A stretch of 64,000 nucleotides of DNA from Microtetraspora malaysiensis (GTDB lineage Bacteria; Actinomycetota; Actinomycetes; Streptosporangiales; Streptosporangiaceae): contig NZ_BBYJ01000005.1 of NCBI RefSeq assembly GCF_001528665.1, forward strand, positions 372,001 through 436,000, in the 5' to 3' direction. Positions 8,236 to 16,266 of the stretch are shown here, one piece after another; within the stretch, counting starts at the first letter, position 1, and every line of letters starts with the position of its first letter. Made by a program: the position numbers and the translations under genes. The notes beneath the pieces were generated by a model. The model worked only from the letters and a program-made list of their open reading frames with translations. It had not been told where the DNA came from and did not search any database.

Positions 8236-8538
8236 GGCAGCGAGGCCCTGGACGCTCACCACACCACCGAGGGCCGGTCGGTCTTCCCCTTCCTGGCCCA
8301 GGAGCATCCCGAACTGTCCGAGGTGCTGGATCGCCTGACCTCAGATCACCGCATCATGGCGTCCCTCCTGGCCGATCTCCGCAAGGTCTCCGCAACCCCC
8401 TCCGCCCCCGACTTCCATACGGATCTGGAACGCCTGTCGGTCGAGCTCATCACTCACCTCGACCGCGAGGAGCACTACCTCGTCCCGGTCCTCAACTCCC
8501 TGACGCACTTTCCCGGACAGTCAGCTTCTCGGCCGTAA
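8236..8538 (+). pseudogene. Hemerythrin-like (HHE) domain protein, 3' relic
   Basis: One frame reads SVFPFLAQEHPELSEVLDRL, then TSDHRIMASLLADLRKV, and later LITHLDREEHYLVPVLNSL, ending TAA at 8536. These are the second to fourth helices of a hemerythrin HHE domain with its H..E and H..E iron ligands. The first helix and its start codon are missing; upstream in this frame there is only the esterase terminator region. Full-length homologues are about 160-190 residues, so this is a 5'-truncated remnant. It probably marks the edge of a deletion or insertion. No function is expected. Confidence 0.65.
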
Positions 8539-8726
8539 ACGACCGAGCTTGCAGCTCCTCGCCATCGATGGATTCGACGGTTCAGGCCGCGTACGGCAGC
8601 GTGACTCACTGCCCAGCGTGGCGAACCACGCCGCGTTGCGATGTCGATAACAGACCAGAGAGCCGTTCCCCGGCATACCGGGTGCGTTCAGTCCCGCCAC
8701 CGCAACACGAACCGTAACGATAAAAC

Positions 8727-8851
8727 CACGAAGAGGGAAGCCATTCCTCTCGGGCGCTGAAGCCGTCGAGAAGCCGGTAGCCGCCATGGTGTCCGGCGTC
8801 GCCGTACAGGGGGATGCCAGCGGCGTGTAGCGGCTCGACGAGAAGCTCGAA
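8727..8851 (-). pseudogene. WYL/DeoR-type regulator fragment
   Basis: On the minus strand a short frame reads LVEPLHAAGIPLYGDAGHHG then GYRLLDGFSAR. This is the wing of the winged-helix DNA-binding domain of YafY-type regulators (intact versions: [32 protein letters not shown]). The recognition helix before it and the WYL domain after it are missing or scrambled. Only about 40 residues are recognisable. The adjacent dyad at 8854-8874 resembles an operator, so it probably once belonged to a divergent regulator controlling the genes at 8897-9600. Confidence 0.55.
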
Positions 8852-8853
8852 TC

Positions 8854-8874
8854 CACTGACAATACGTGTCAGTG
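8854..8874. promoter_or_regulatory. Perfect 8-bp dyad CACTGACA-N5-TGTCAGTG
   Basis: An exact inverted repeat with 8-bp arms and a 5-base centre (ATACG) lies 22 bases upstream of the ATG at 8897, next to the remnant of a WYL/DeoR regulator. It has the form of an operator overlapping the core promoter of the downstream pair. The cognate regulator now appears broken in this window. Confidence 0.55.
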
Positions 8875-8896
8875 GAGGTCTCATACGGTCCGCTTC

Positions 8897-9151
8897 ATGG
8901 CATTCATCGAGAAGACCATGCGGCCGCTCGACCCCGTTATCGTCGGCGGCCGCACCTACGAGCGCGACCACGTCGACCGGCCCGGCCACGAGACCGAGCC
9001 CGAGGTCGAGAAGGCGGACGTGTTCCCGCCGCGACTCGTGCCTCCGCCTGCCGACGACTCCCCCGCCGGCTGGGTCGTCCTCCACAGGGGCGCGGACACC
9101 GGCGCCTGCCTGCTCGCCAACACGCGCCCGGAAGGACCGGTGGGTCTGTGA
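8897..9151 (+). CDS. Hypothetical protein coupled to the DUF1579-like gene
   Basis: An 84-residue reading frame (starts MAFIEKTMRPLDPVIVGG, ends ANTRPEGPVGL). I do not recognise a family. Support comes from position: it follows the perfect dyad at 8854-8874, and its TGA (9149-9151) overlaps the GTG of the next gene, the usual sign of translational coupling. The ribosome site is weak (GGAGG lies about 20 bases upstream). The protein is acidic and Pro-rich, with no signal peptide or membrane segment. It may be a shortened version of a larger ancestral gene, since the neighbourhood contains several relics. Confidence 0.45.
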   Translation: MAFIEKTMRPLDPVIVGGRTYERDHVDRPGHETEPEVEKADVFPPRLVPPPADDSPAGWVVLHRGADTGACLLANTRPEGPVGL

Positions 9152-9600
9152 ACGACTTCGACTTCTACATCGGCACCTGGAACGTGGCCAACCGCAGGCT
9201 GGTGAAGCGAGGCGCCGGCAGCAGCGAGTGGGAGGAGTTTCCCGGAAGGTCTGTCGCGCACAGCGTGTTCGGCGGCGCGGGCAACTTCGACGAGATCACC
9301 TTCCCCACCAAGGATTTCGACGGCGCGACGATCCGCCTGTACGACGCCGAGCGGGACGAGTGGTCCATCCACTGGATCAACAGCACGCGCGGCCTCGATC
9401 CGGTTCCGGTCGTCGGCCGGTTCGTCGACGGGGTCGGCACCTTCTACGCCGACGACACCGACGACGGCCGCCCGATCCGCGTGCGGTTCCTCTGGTCCCG
9501 GATCACGCCGGATTCATGCCGGTGGGAGCAGGCGTTCTCCTACGACGGCGGGCAGTCCTGGGAGACCAACTGGATCATGGCCTCCACCCGCGTCTCCTAG
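9148..9600 (+). CDS. DUF1579-like hypothetical protein
   Basis: A 150-residue soluble protein. The start, DFDFYIGTWNVANRRL, is the hallmark of a family of small beta-barrel proteins annotated as DUF1579 or hypothetical, often sited next to YafY/WYL-type regulators. Later blocks (RLYDAERDEWSIHW, AFSYDGGQSWETNW) repeat the pattern of alternating Trp and acidic residues that lines the barrel in such proteins. A lipocalin-like ligand-binding role is inferred from fold only. The GTG start overlaps the stop codon of the upstream small gene. The true regulator may have been the fragment at 8727-8851. Confidence 0.65.
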   Translation: MNDFDFYIGTWNVANRRLVKRGAGSSEWEEFPGRSVAHSVFGGAGNFDEITFPTKDFDGATIRLYDAERDEWSIHWINSTRGLDPVPVVGRFVDGVGTFYADDTDDGRPIRVRFLWSRITPDSCRWEQAFSYDGGQSWETNWIMASTRVS

Positions 9601-9657
9601 AACGGCGCAGGTCAGCGGGCTGACCGGGCTGTGACGGTGGCCGCTGAGATGACCAGC

Positions 9658-9693
9658 AAATGGGTTGCCCCCCGGGGCGCCGTCTGTTGTACT
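9658..9693 (+). promoter_or_regulatory. Candidate WhiB7-type promoter of the otrA-like gene
   Basis: A -35-like TTGCCC (9665-9670) and a -10-like TGTACT (9688-9693) are separated by exactly 17 bases. A short A/T patch, AAAT (9658-9661), lies three bases upstream of the -35. This is the layout of WhiB7-dependent promoters of actinobacterial antibiotic-resistance genes. The A/T patch is short, so the assignment is tentative. Confidence 0.4.
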
Positions 9694-9727
9694 CCCGACG
9701 AACAGCCGATCGAGCGAGGAGCCGGAA

Positions 9728-9838
9728 ATGCGCGAAGCGTTCATGTCCACCCAGAAGAGAGCTTCCACCGATCCAGAGGGCATGACGCTTCGTGCAAACG
9801 CTGAACTTAGGGATTTTGGCGCATGTAGACGCCGGTAA
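9728..9838 (+). CDS. Leader ORF overlapping the start of the otrA-like gene
   Basis: A 36-residue leader ORF starting MREAFMSTQKRA and ending in a Cys-Arg-Arg-Arg tail, with TAA at 9836-9838. It has a better ribosome site (GAGGA, about seven bases before the ATG) than the resistance gene, and it overlaps that gene's first 47 bases in another frame. Its first codons form one arm of a hairpin whose other arm covers the GTG start of the resistance gene. The arrangement is like the translated leaders that control inducible ribosome-targeting resistance genes. Its role is inferred from layout. Confidence 0.5.
   Translation: MREAFMSTQKRASTDPEGMTLRANAELRDFGACRRR
9733..9792 (+). promoter_or_regulatory. 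Leader hairpin masking the otrA-like start codon
   Basis: CGAAGCGTTCATG (9733-9745) can pair with CATGACGCTTCG (9781-9792), a 12-bp stem with one bulged T and a 35-base loop. The 3' arm runs into the first base of the GTG start (9792), and the weak ribosome site (GAGGG, 9776-9780) sits at the loop edge. The 5' arm lies within the leader ORF, so a ribosome stalled there would prevent pairing. Confidence 0.55.
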
Positions 9839-11762
9839 GACAAGCCTGACCGAGCGGCTGCTCTTCGCCGCCGGTGTCATCGACGAGATCGGCAGCGTCG
9901 ATGACGGCAGCACCCAGACCGACTCCATGGCGCTGGAACGGCAACGCGGCATCACGATCAAGTCCGCCGTCGTGTCCTTCGCCATCGATGGCGTCACGGT
10001 CAACCTGATCGACACGCCCGGCCACCCGGATTTCATCGCCGAGGTGGAGCGAGTGTTGAGCGTGCTTGACGGCGCCGTACTAGTGATCTCCGCCGTTGAA
10101 GGGGTGCAGGCGCAGACCCGGGTGTTGATGCGGACGCTGCGGCGGCTGCGCATCCCCACCCTGATCTTCGTGAACAAGATCGACCGCGGCGGCGCCCAAG
10201 ATGAACGCGTCCTGCGGGACATCTCAGCGAAACTGACGCCTGCCATCATGCCGATGGGATCGGTCCGCGACCTCGGCGCGCGCGCCGCCGGCTTCACAAC
10301 GTACGGCGCGGCCGACGACGCCTTCACCACCGCGCTGACCGATCTACTGGCCGGCCACGACGATGCGATCGTGGCCACGTACGTCAACGACGAGACGGCG
10401 GTTCCGTACGACCGGCTCCGGGACGAGCTCGCGGCGCAGACCAAGCGGGCCCTGGCGCATCCGGTGTTCTTCGGTTCGGCGATCACGGGTGCGGGCGTGG
10501 ACGCGCTGATCACCGGTATCACTGAGCTTCTGCCCGCAGCCGAAGGCGACGTCGACGGACCTGTTTCCGCCACCGTGTTCAAGGTCGAGCGGGGTCCAGC
10601 CGGCGAGAAGATCGCCTACGTCCGCGTGTTCTCGGGGACCGTCCGAACGCGAGATCGACTGCGACTCCGCGGGGACAACGAGGGGAAGGTCACCGCGGTC
10701 CATGTCTTCGATCGCGGGTCGGCCGTCACGCGTGCGTCGGTCACCGCGGGAGAGATCGGAAAACTCTGGGGACTTGCCGATGTCCGGGTCGGCGACGCGA
10801 TCGGCACATCGCGTACGGCCGCGGAGTGCCACCGGTTCGCCCCGCCCACGCTGGAAACGGCCGTCGTTCCCCGACGCCCCGAGGAGAAGGGGGCGTTGCA
10901 CGTCGCGCTCACCCAGCTCGCCGAACAGGACCCGCTGATCAACCTGCGGCAGGACGACCTCCGGCAGGAGCTGTTCCTCTCGCTCTACGGCGAAGTGCAG
11001 AAGGAGGTCATCCAGGAGACACTGGCGACCGACTTCGGCATCGACGTCGATTTCCGCGAAACGACGACGATCTGCGTCGAACGGCCGATCGGCACCGGGA
11101 TGGCCGTCGAAGTACTCGGCAAGGAGCCCAACCCGTTCCTGGCCACGGTCGGGCTGCGGATCGAACCGGCCGCCGCGGGTTCCGGCGTGGGCGTCAAGCT
11201 GGAAGTGAAGGTCGGGTCGATTCCGCTCTTCATCTACAAGGCGGTCGAGGAATTCCAGAAGGCGATCGAGAACACGGTGCGGGAAACCCTGCGCCAAGGC
11301 CTCCGGGGATGGCAGGTCGCCGACTGCACGGTCACCATAACGCAGTCCGGCTACACGTCCCCGGAGAGCACCGCGAGGGACTTCCGCCTCCTGACGCCGC
11401 TGGTGCTGATGAGCGCGTTGCAGCAGGCCGGAACCGTCGTGTGCGAGCCGGTCCACCGCTTCCACCTCGATGTCCCGGCAGACACGGTCGGAGCGATCCT
11501 GCCCGTGCTCGCACGGTTGCGTGCCGTTCCACGAGTTCCGGAAATACGGGGTCCGGCGTGCGTGCTCGAAGGTGAGATCCCGGCGGCTCGGGTGCACGAG
11601 CTGCAGCGACAGCTGTACGCGCTGACGCGCGGTGAAGGTGTGCTGGAATTCGCCTTCGACCACTACGAACCGGTCCGTGGCGCGCCTCCGAGCCGACCGC
11701 GGTCGGATCTCAATCCGATCAACCGTAAGGAATACCTGCTGCACGTCATGCGGCGGGTCTAG
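9792..11762 (+). CDS. otrA: Ribosome protection protein, Tet(M)/Otr(A) family
   Basis: A 656-residue translation GTPase related to EF-G. Members of the TetM/OtrA family bind the ribosome and dislodge tetracyclines in a GTP-dependent way. The N-terminus LNLGILAHVDAGKTSLTERL contains the P-loop (AHVDAGKT, about residues 10-17). DTPGHPDF (about 75) is G3 and NKID (about 128) is G4. Domain II, an EF-G-like domain III-IV region and domain V follow, giving full length for the family (about 640-660). The start at GTG 9792 reproduces the family N-terminus. The upstream leader ORF, hairpin and candidate WhiB7 promoter suggest antibiotic-inducible expression. Actual tetracycline resistance is inferred, since some homologues in non-producers have other or weaker roles. 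Confidence 0.88.
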   Translation: MQTLNLGILAHVDAGKTSLTERLLFAAGVIDEIGSVDDGSTQTDSMALERQRGITIKSAVVSFAIDGVTVNLIDTPGHPDFIAEVERVLSVLDGAVLVISAVEGVQAQTRVLMRTLRRLRIPTLIFVNKIDRGGAQDERVLRDISAKLTPAIMPMGSVRDLGARAAGFTTYGAADDAFTTALTDLLAGHDDAIVATYVNDETAVPYDRLRDELAAQTKRALAHPVFFGSAITGAGVDALITGITELLPAAEGDVDGPVSATVFKVERGPAGEKIAYVRVFSGTVRTRDRLRLRGDNEGKVTAVHVFDRGSAVTRASVTAGEIGKLWGLADVRVGDAIGTSRTAAECHRFAPPTLETAVVPRRPEEKGALHVALTQLAEQDPLINLRQDDLRQELFLSLYGEVQKEVIQETLATDFGIDVDFRETTTICVERPIGTGMAVEVLGKEPNPFLATVGLRIEPAAAGSGVGVKLEVKVGSIPLFIYKAVEEFQKAIENTVRETLRQGLRGWQVADCTVTITQSGYTSPESTARDFRLLTPLVLMSALQQAGTVVCEPVHRFHLDVPADTVGAILPVLARLRAVPRVPEIRGPACVLEGEIPAARVHELQRQLYALTRGEGVLEFAFDHYEPVRGAPPSRPRSDLNPINRKEYLLHVMRRV

Positions 11763-11828
11763 CCGACGATGGCAGGAATGATCAGACAGTCCCCACGGTC
11801 TGCTGCTTCGCTAATCGGGACGCGGTTC

Positions 11829-12152
11829 CTAGCGGGTGAGGATGCTGATTCCGATCATGCGTGCGCCGGTCTCCGTACGCGGGCGGTGCGTGCTGCCGGG
11901 CGCGAACACCACATAACTGCCCGGCCCGAGGCGCCGCCCTCGGTCGATGAACTCCCCCGACACCACGTAATAGCGTTCCTCGCCCTCGTGGACGTCCACC
12001 TCGGGCCACTCCGTCCCTGGAGCGAAGTCGTACATCCACCCGCGAGCCCACTCGGTGGCCGGCAAGCGCCGCCGAACGATCCCGGGAACGACCTCCACCG
12101 GTTCGACCTCGTCAACGTGCAGGACCTGGACATCACTGAACTCTTGCGTCAT
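11829..12152 (-). CDS. Cupin domain protein
   Basis: A small single-domain cupin of about 107 residues. The two cupin motifs are visible: GTEWPEVDVHEGEERYYVVSG (motif 1, with His and Glu ligands) and GSYVVFAPGSTHRPRT (motif 2, with the His ligand). A metal-binding beta-barrel is therefore expected, but the reaction or ligand is not predictable. The start is uncertain: ATG 12152 is used here, while an in-frame GTG at 12167 would add five residues. Neither has a strong ribosome site. It is divergent from the GlxA-type AraC regulator at 12224 across a short intergenic region and is a plausible target of it. Confidence 0.75.
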   Translation of the reverse strand: MTQEFSDVQVLHVDEVEPVEVVPGIVRRRLPATEWARGWMYDFAPGTEWPEVDVHEGEERYYVVSGEFIDRGRRLGPGSYVVFAPGSTHRPRTETGARMIGISILTR

Positions 12153-12223
12153 GAAGCCAATCGTCACGGGAGGTCTCGCTCCGCACCAGCGTCAGGAATG
12201 ACGCCGGCAGATACTTTTCTGCC

Positions 12224-13198
12224 ATGAGTGTTCACCGCGTGGTCGCCCTGGTCCTGCCACCGCAGTCCACGTTCGAGCTGGCGTGTGCCGCCGAGGTCTT
12301 CGGCATGAGTCGGCCCGGTCTACCCTCCCGCTACGCGTTCGACGTGTGCGCGGAGCGCCCGGGCGCCGTGCCGACCCTGGCCGGCTACGACATGGCGGTG
12401 AGCCACGGACTGTCGGCCCTCGAGGTCGCGGACACGGTGGTGATCCCCGGCTGGCAGCACCGCGAACAACCCGCCCCGCCCACCGTGATCGACGCGGTAC
12501 GGCAGGCACACCGGCGCGGCGCCCGCCTCGTTGCGATCTGCTCCGGCGCCTTCCTCCTCGCCCAGGCAGGACTGCTGGACCACCGCAGGGCGACAACCCA
12601 CTGGCGGATGACCGCCGAAATCGCCACCCGCTTCCCCGACATCCAGGTCGAGCCGGACGCGCTCTACATCGACCTGGGTGACATCGCCACCAGCGCGGGC
12701 ACCGCCGCCGGCATCGACCTGTGCCTGCACCTGGCCCGAACCGATCACGGCGCAGCCCACGCCGCGCAGATCGCCCGGCACATGGTCATGCCGCCGCATC
12801 GCGAGGGCGGGCAGCTGCAGTACGCCGCTCCACCTCATGCCGACCGCCCGACGGAGTCCCTGGCCCCTGTCCTCGACTGGGCCACCGAGCGGCTGCACGA
12901 GCCCGTCACCGTCAGCGACCTCGCCACCCAGGCCAACATCTCACCGCGAACCCTCGCCCGGAGATTCGCCGACCAGCTCGGCACCAGCCCCGGCCGATGG
13001 TTGCTCCAGCAGCGTGTGATGGCGGCTCGCGCCCTCCTGGAGGAGACGGACCTCCCCGTGGAGACGATCGCCACCAGGGTCGGCCTGTCCTCTGCGGCCA
13101 ACCTCCGCAGACGCTTCCACGCCATGGTGCACGCCACGCCGGCCGCCTACCGCCGCTCCTTCGGCGGCCAGACCGGCGGCACGCAGCCGAGCGGCTGA
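12224..13198 (+). CDS. GlxA-type AraC family regulator with DJ-1/PfpI domain
   Basis: A 324-residue two-domain regulator. Residues about 5-170 form a DJ-1/PfpI (class I amidotransferase-like) domain; the nucleophile-elbow position reads AICSGAFLLAQAG with the cysteine conserved. Residues about 210-315 hold two AraC helix-turn-helix motifs (VTVSDLATQANISPRTLARR and VETIATRVGLSSAANLRRRF). In GlxA-type proteins the first domain is a sensor rather than a protease. Length and layout match the family (about 320). It is divergent from the cupin gene and convergent with the MocR-type gene 31 bases downstream. The effector is unknown. Confidence 0.9.
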   Translation: MSVHRVVALVLPPQSTFELACAAEVFGMSRPGLPSRYAFDVCAERPGAVPTLAGYDMAVSHGLSALEVADTVVIPGWQHREQPAPPTVIDAVRQAHRRGARLVAICSGAFLLAQAGLLDHRRATTHWRMTAEIATRFPDIQVEPDALYIDLGDIATSAGTAAGIDLCLHLARTDHGAAHAAQIARHMVMPPHREGGQLQYAAPPHADRPTESLAPVLDWATERLHEPVTVSDLATQANISPRTLARRFADQLGTSPGRWLLQQRVMAARALLEETDLPVETIATRVGLSSAANLRRRFHAMVHATPAAYRRSFGGQTGGTQPSG

Positions 13199-13229
13199 GG
13201 CGTGTCGGCGAGCACGACGGCAACCCCGT

Positions 13230-14738
13230 TCACGTGGGCCGGATATCCGCGTCGCGACCGGCGGACGGCTCCGGGCGGGTCCGCCGGGGTGGGAAGCAGG
13301 CCAGGAGCCGGCGCAGGCCCTCCTCGACGCGCTCGGCCGGGATCCCGCCGTAGCCGAGGACGAGCCCGTGGCGCGCCGGACGCTCCCCGCAGTAGGCGGC
13401 GAGGTTCTCCACGGCGACGCCCGCCTCCCGGGCGCGGGCGATCACCGCGCCGAGGTCCGCGTCCTCGTCGGCGTACGGGACGAGCCGGGCGCACAGGTGC
13501 AGGCCGGCCGCGGACGGCATCACCTGGAGCAGGCCGGCGAAGTCACGCCGGAGCGTCGTGAGGATCAGGTCGCGGCGGACGGCGTACTCGCGGGTGGCCT
13601 TGCGGATCTGCCGGCCGAGCATCCCCTCGTCGATGAACCGGGCCAGCGCTGACTGGGTGACGACGTCGCCGTGCCAGTCGGCGAGCTGCCGGGCGCGCCG
13701 CAGCGCGGGCAGCAGCGACGCGGGCGCGACCAGGAAGCCGGCGCGCAGCGTCGGCAGCAGGGTCTTGGAGAACGATCCGATGTAGACGACGCGGCCGGCG
13801 CGGTCAAGGCTGTGCAGTGGTTCGAGCGGCCGTCCCCCGAACCGGAACTCGCTGTCGTAGTCGTCCTCGATCACGGTGGCGCCGCGTCGTTCCGCCCAGT
13901 CGAGCAGGGCGGCCCGGCGTTCGGGCGACATCGGCGTGCCCAGCGGGAACTGGTGGGACGGCGTCACGTAGACGAGGCGCGCGGTGGCCGGGATGGCGGC
14001 GACGTCCAGGCCCTCCGCGTCCACCGGGACCCCGGTCACGCGCGCGCCGAGGGAGCGGAACAGCAGGCGGGCGGGGGGATAGCCGGGCTCCTCGACGGCC
14101 ACGTGGTCCCCCGGCTCGATCAGCACCCGGCCGACGAGGTCGAGCGCCTGCTGGGCCCCCTGGGTGACCAGCATGTCGTCGGGCTCGGCCCGCACCGAAC
14201 GCGATATCCCGATATAGCGGGATATGGCGGCGCGCAGTCCCGGGTGCCCGGACGGGTCGCCGTAGGCGGCGGCGTGGACGACGGAGGGGCGCAGCTCGCC
14301 GGCCACCAGGCGCCGCCAGGTCGCGAGCGGGAACAGCCGCGGGTCGGGCGCGCCCACCCGGAAGTCGTAGCCGGGCGGGGCGCCGCCGTCCCCGCCGACC
14401 GGGGTCGTGAGCTCCTGCCACAGCCGGCGCGGCGCCACCGCGCCCGCCTTCCGCCGTCGCGGCGATGCCCCGCCGTACGCGGCCGGGCGGCCGGGCAGCG
14501 CCTTTTGGGTGACGAAGGTCCCCGCCCCGGCCCGGCCTTCGAGAAAGCCCTCGGCGGCCATCCGCTCGTACGCCAGGGCCACCGTGTTGCGCGACACCTC
14601 CAGCCGCCCGGCCAGCTCGCGGGACGGCGGCAGTCGCTCGCCCGGCCGGAGGCGCCCGTCGAGGATGGCGTCCACGATCTGCCGGTAGATCCGGGCGGAG
14701 AGGTCACCCCGGCCCGCGAGGCTCACATGGAAGTCCAT
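13230..14738 (-). CDS. MocR-type GntR/aminotransferase transcriptional regulator
   Basis: A protein of 502 residues with an N-terminal GntR winged helix and a C-terminal fold-type I aminotransferase domain. The HTH region is GERLPPSRELAGRLEVSRN followed by TVALAYERMAAEGFLEGRAG (about residues 30-75). The PLP lysine is in GSFSKTLLP (about 325), and the upstream Asp of EDDYDSEF marks the cofactor pyridine contact. Such regulators bind PLP as effector or cofactor and often control vitamin B6 or GABA genes; here no pdx or gab genes are adjacent. The ATG at 14738 gives the standard N-terminus. A long open reading frame antisense to it is a composition artefact. Confidence 0.9.
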   Translation of the reverse strand: MDFHVSLAGRGDLSARIYRQIVDAILDGRLRPGERLPPSRELAGRLEVSRNTVALAYERMAAEGFLEGRAGAGTFVTQKALPGRPAAYGGASPRRRKAGAVAPRRLWQELTTPVGGDGGAPPGYDFRVGAPDPRLFPLATWRRLVAGELRPSVVHAAAYGDPSGHPGLRAAISRYIGISRSVRAEPDDMLVTQGAQQALDLVGRVLIEPGDHVAVEEPGYPPARLLFRSLGARVTGVPVDAEGLDVAAIPATARLVYVTPSHQFPLGTPMSPERRAALLDWAERRGATVIEDDYDSEFRFGGRPLEPLHSLDRAGRVVYIGSFSKTLLPTLRAGFLVAPASLLPALRRARQLADWHGDVVTQSALARFIDEGMLGRQIRKATREYAVRRDLILTTLRRDFAGLLQVMPSAAGLHLCARLVPYADEDADLGAVIARAREAGVAVENLAAYCGERPARHGLVLGYGGIPAERVEEGLRRLLACFPPRRTRPEPSAGRDADIRPT

Positions 14739-14849
14739 GGTCCGCAGCGTATTTGGCCCAACCAGGTCGCCGGGAATCGGCTCTCGTGCCGAGGCGGCGT
14801 GGGAGCTCCAGGTGAGGTCGCTGCTGGTGATCTTCGGTGCGGACGACCG

Positions 14850-14966
14850 GAGAGGGCGATCCTCATCCGCCACCCGGATGCCGATTTCGGGATGGGATCC
14901 GCGGCACGGCTGCTGCGCCACGCTGGCCGGTACGCCGATCTCTGGAACATCTCCATGGCCTCGTAG
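14850..14966 (+). pseudogene. Possible luciferase-like (LLM) oxidoreductase fragment
   Basis: A short frame ends GSAARLLRHAGRYADLWNI before a TAG at about 14966. The RYADLWN motif occurs in LLM/F420 oxidoreductases, where it follows the 'ILIGG' strand (here degenerated to ILIRHPD). Only about 35 residues are recognisable and no start codon is present. It is the only sign of a former gene in the 265-base gap between the MocR-type regulator and the radical SAM gene. Confidence 0.35.
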
Positions 14967-15003
14967 GGGCCGGGACCGCCGATTCGCCTGGCAAAGCCGT
15001 CGA

Positions 15004-16023
15004 ATGCGTGTTCTACTGAACCTCATGCGAGCGGTGCAGGAGTCGCTCCTCGACGCCGGGAGCGCGTCCCCACCGGTCGAACGCCCCCGGATCGAGCGGC
15101 AGGCGGTCACCCGGGCCATCGGCGGCGTCACCTGCCATGAGGTGGCGGCGCGGACGGCCGTCGAGCGGGTCCCGGGGGCGGCGGAGCTGCCGTACCGGTG
15201 GGGCGTGAGCCCCTACCGGGGGTGCGAGGGCGCGTGCGCGTACTGCGCGGCCCGCCGCGACCACCGCGGGATCGGCCTGGACGCGGGCGCTGGGTTCGCC
15301 TCCACGATCGTGGTGAAGACCGGCCTGGCCGACCGGCTCCGGCGTGAGCTGGCGTCACCGCGGTGGGAGGCCGAGCCCGTCGTGCTCGGCGCGGCCGGCG
15401 ACTGCTACCAGCCGGTGGAGGAGGTCTACCGGCTGATGCCGCCGATCCTGCGCGCGCTCGCCGACGCGGGGAACCCGTTCACCGTGATGACCAAGAGCCC
15501 GCTCGTGCTGCGCGACCTCGACCTGCTGCGGGAGGCGGCCAAGGTCGCGCCGGTGCGCGCGACGGTCCCCGTCGGTTTCGTGGACGACCGGGTGCGCCGC
15601 TCGGTCGAGCCGGGCGCCGCGACGCCGCAGCGTCGCCTGGAGGTGTGCGCCGCGCTCAACGAGGCGGGCATCCCGTGCGGGGTGCTGATGGCGCCGATCC
15701 TCCCCCTGATCACCGACTCCCCCGATCACCTGCGCTCCACGGTGCGCCGGGCGGCGGAAGCCGGGGCGGTGAGCGTGACGCCGATGGTGCTGCGGCTGCC
15801 GTCGGGCACCCGCGAGTGGTACCTGTCCTGGCTGGAGCGCGAGCACCCGGGCCTCCTGCCGCGCTACCAGGCCCTGTACGGCAGGGGCTCCACCGCGGAA
15901 GCCGGCTATCGGGCGCGGATCGCCGCCCAGGTGCGCGGCCTCGCCGAGACGTACGGCATCGGCCGGGGCGACCGCCGCTGGCGGCGGCGCCGCTCCCCCG
16001 CCCGCCAGCTCACGCTCGCCTGA
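15004..16023 (+). CDS. Radical SAM protein of the Rv2578c / SPL-like family
   Basis: A protein of up to 339 residues with the iron-sulfur motif GCEGACAYCAARR (C-X3-C-X2-C, about residues 74-81). This binds the [4Fe-4S] cluster and S-adenosylmethionine. The following TIVVKTGLADRLRREL and GDCYQPVEEVYRLM blocks match the Rv2578c-type branch, which is related to spore photoproduct lyase-like proteins (COG1533). The function is unproven; DNA or nucleotide repair is one suggestion. Starts at 15004 and 15025 are both ATG, and neither has a clear ribosome site. The Arg-rich tail (RRWRRRRSPAR) is typical for actinobacterial versions. It probably forms a single-gene unit. Confidence 0.82.
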   Translation: MRVLLNLMRAVQESLLDAGSASPPVERPRIERQAVTRAIGGVTCHEVAARTAVERVPGAAELPYRWGVSPYRGCEGACAYCAARRDHRGIGLDAGAGFASTIVVKTGLADRLRRELASPRWEAEPVVLGAAGDCYQPVEEVYRLMPPILRALADAGNPFTVMTKSPLVLRDLDLLREAAKVAPVRATVPVGFVDDRVRRSVEPGAATPQRRLEVCAALNEAGIPCGVLMAPILPLITDSPDHLRSTVRRAAEAGAVSVTPMVLRLPSGTREWYLSWLEREHPGLLPRYQALYGRGSTAEAGYRARIAAQVRGLAETYGIGRGDRRWRRRRSPARQLTLA

Positions 16024-16180
16024 TCGCTCCGGAACGCGGGCCGAAAGGGCGTCCTGCGTCAAGCACGGTTCTCCGGCTTTGGGGCAACCACTCTCGACAG
16101 GGGTTTTGCCTCCCTTGGATGCGCCCGGCCGTCCGGCGTGCCTAGCGTGAAAGTGATGGGCACGCCGTTTCGGCGACTTT

Positions 16181-16197
16181 CGTACGGCTCCCGTACG
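16181..16197. promoter_or_regulatory. Inverted repeat CGTACGG-CTC-CCGTACG
   Basis: A perfect 7-bp dyad with a 3-base centre in the 243-base gap before the His/Trp-rich gene, about 70 bases upstream of its ATG. It is shaped like a regulator-binding site. Nothing else in this gap is recognisable. Confidence 0.35.
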
Positions 16198-16266
16198 ACC
16201 GAATCGACGCTCCGTAGCCAGGCCGGGTCTGGCAGCCGAAACCATCACGACACGGGGTGATCGCTC

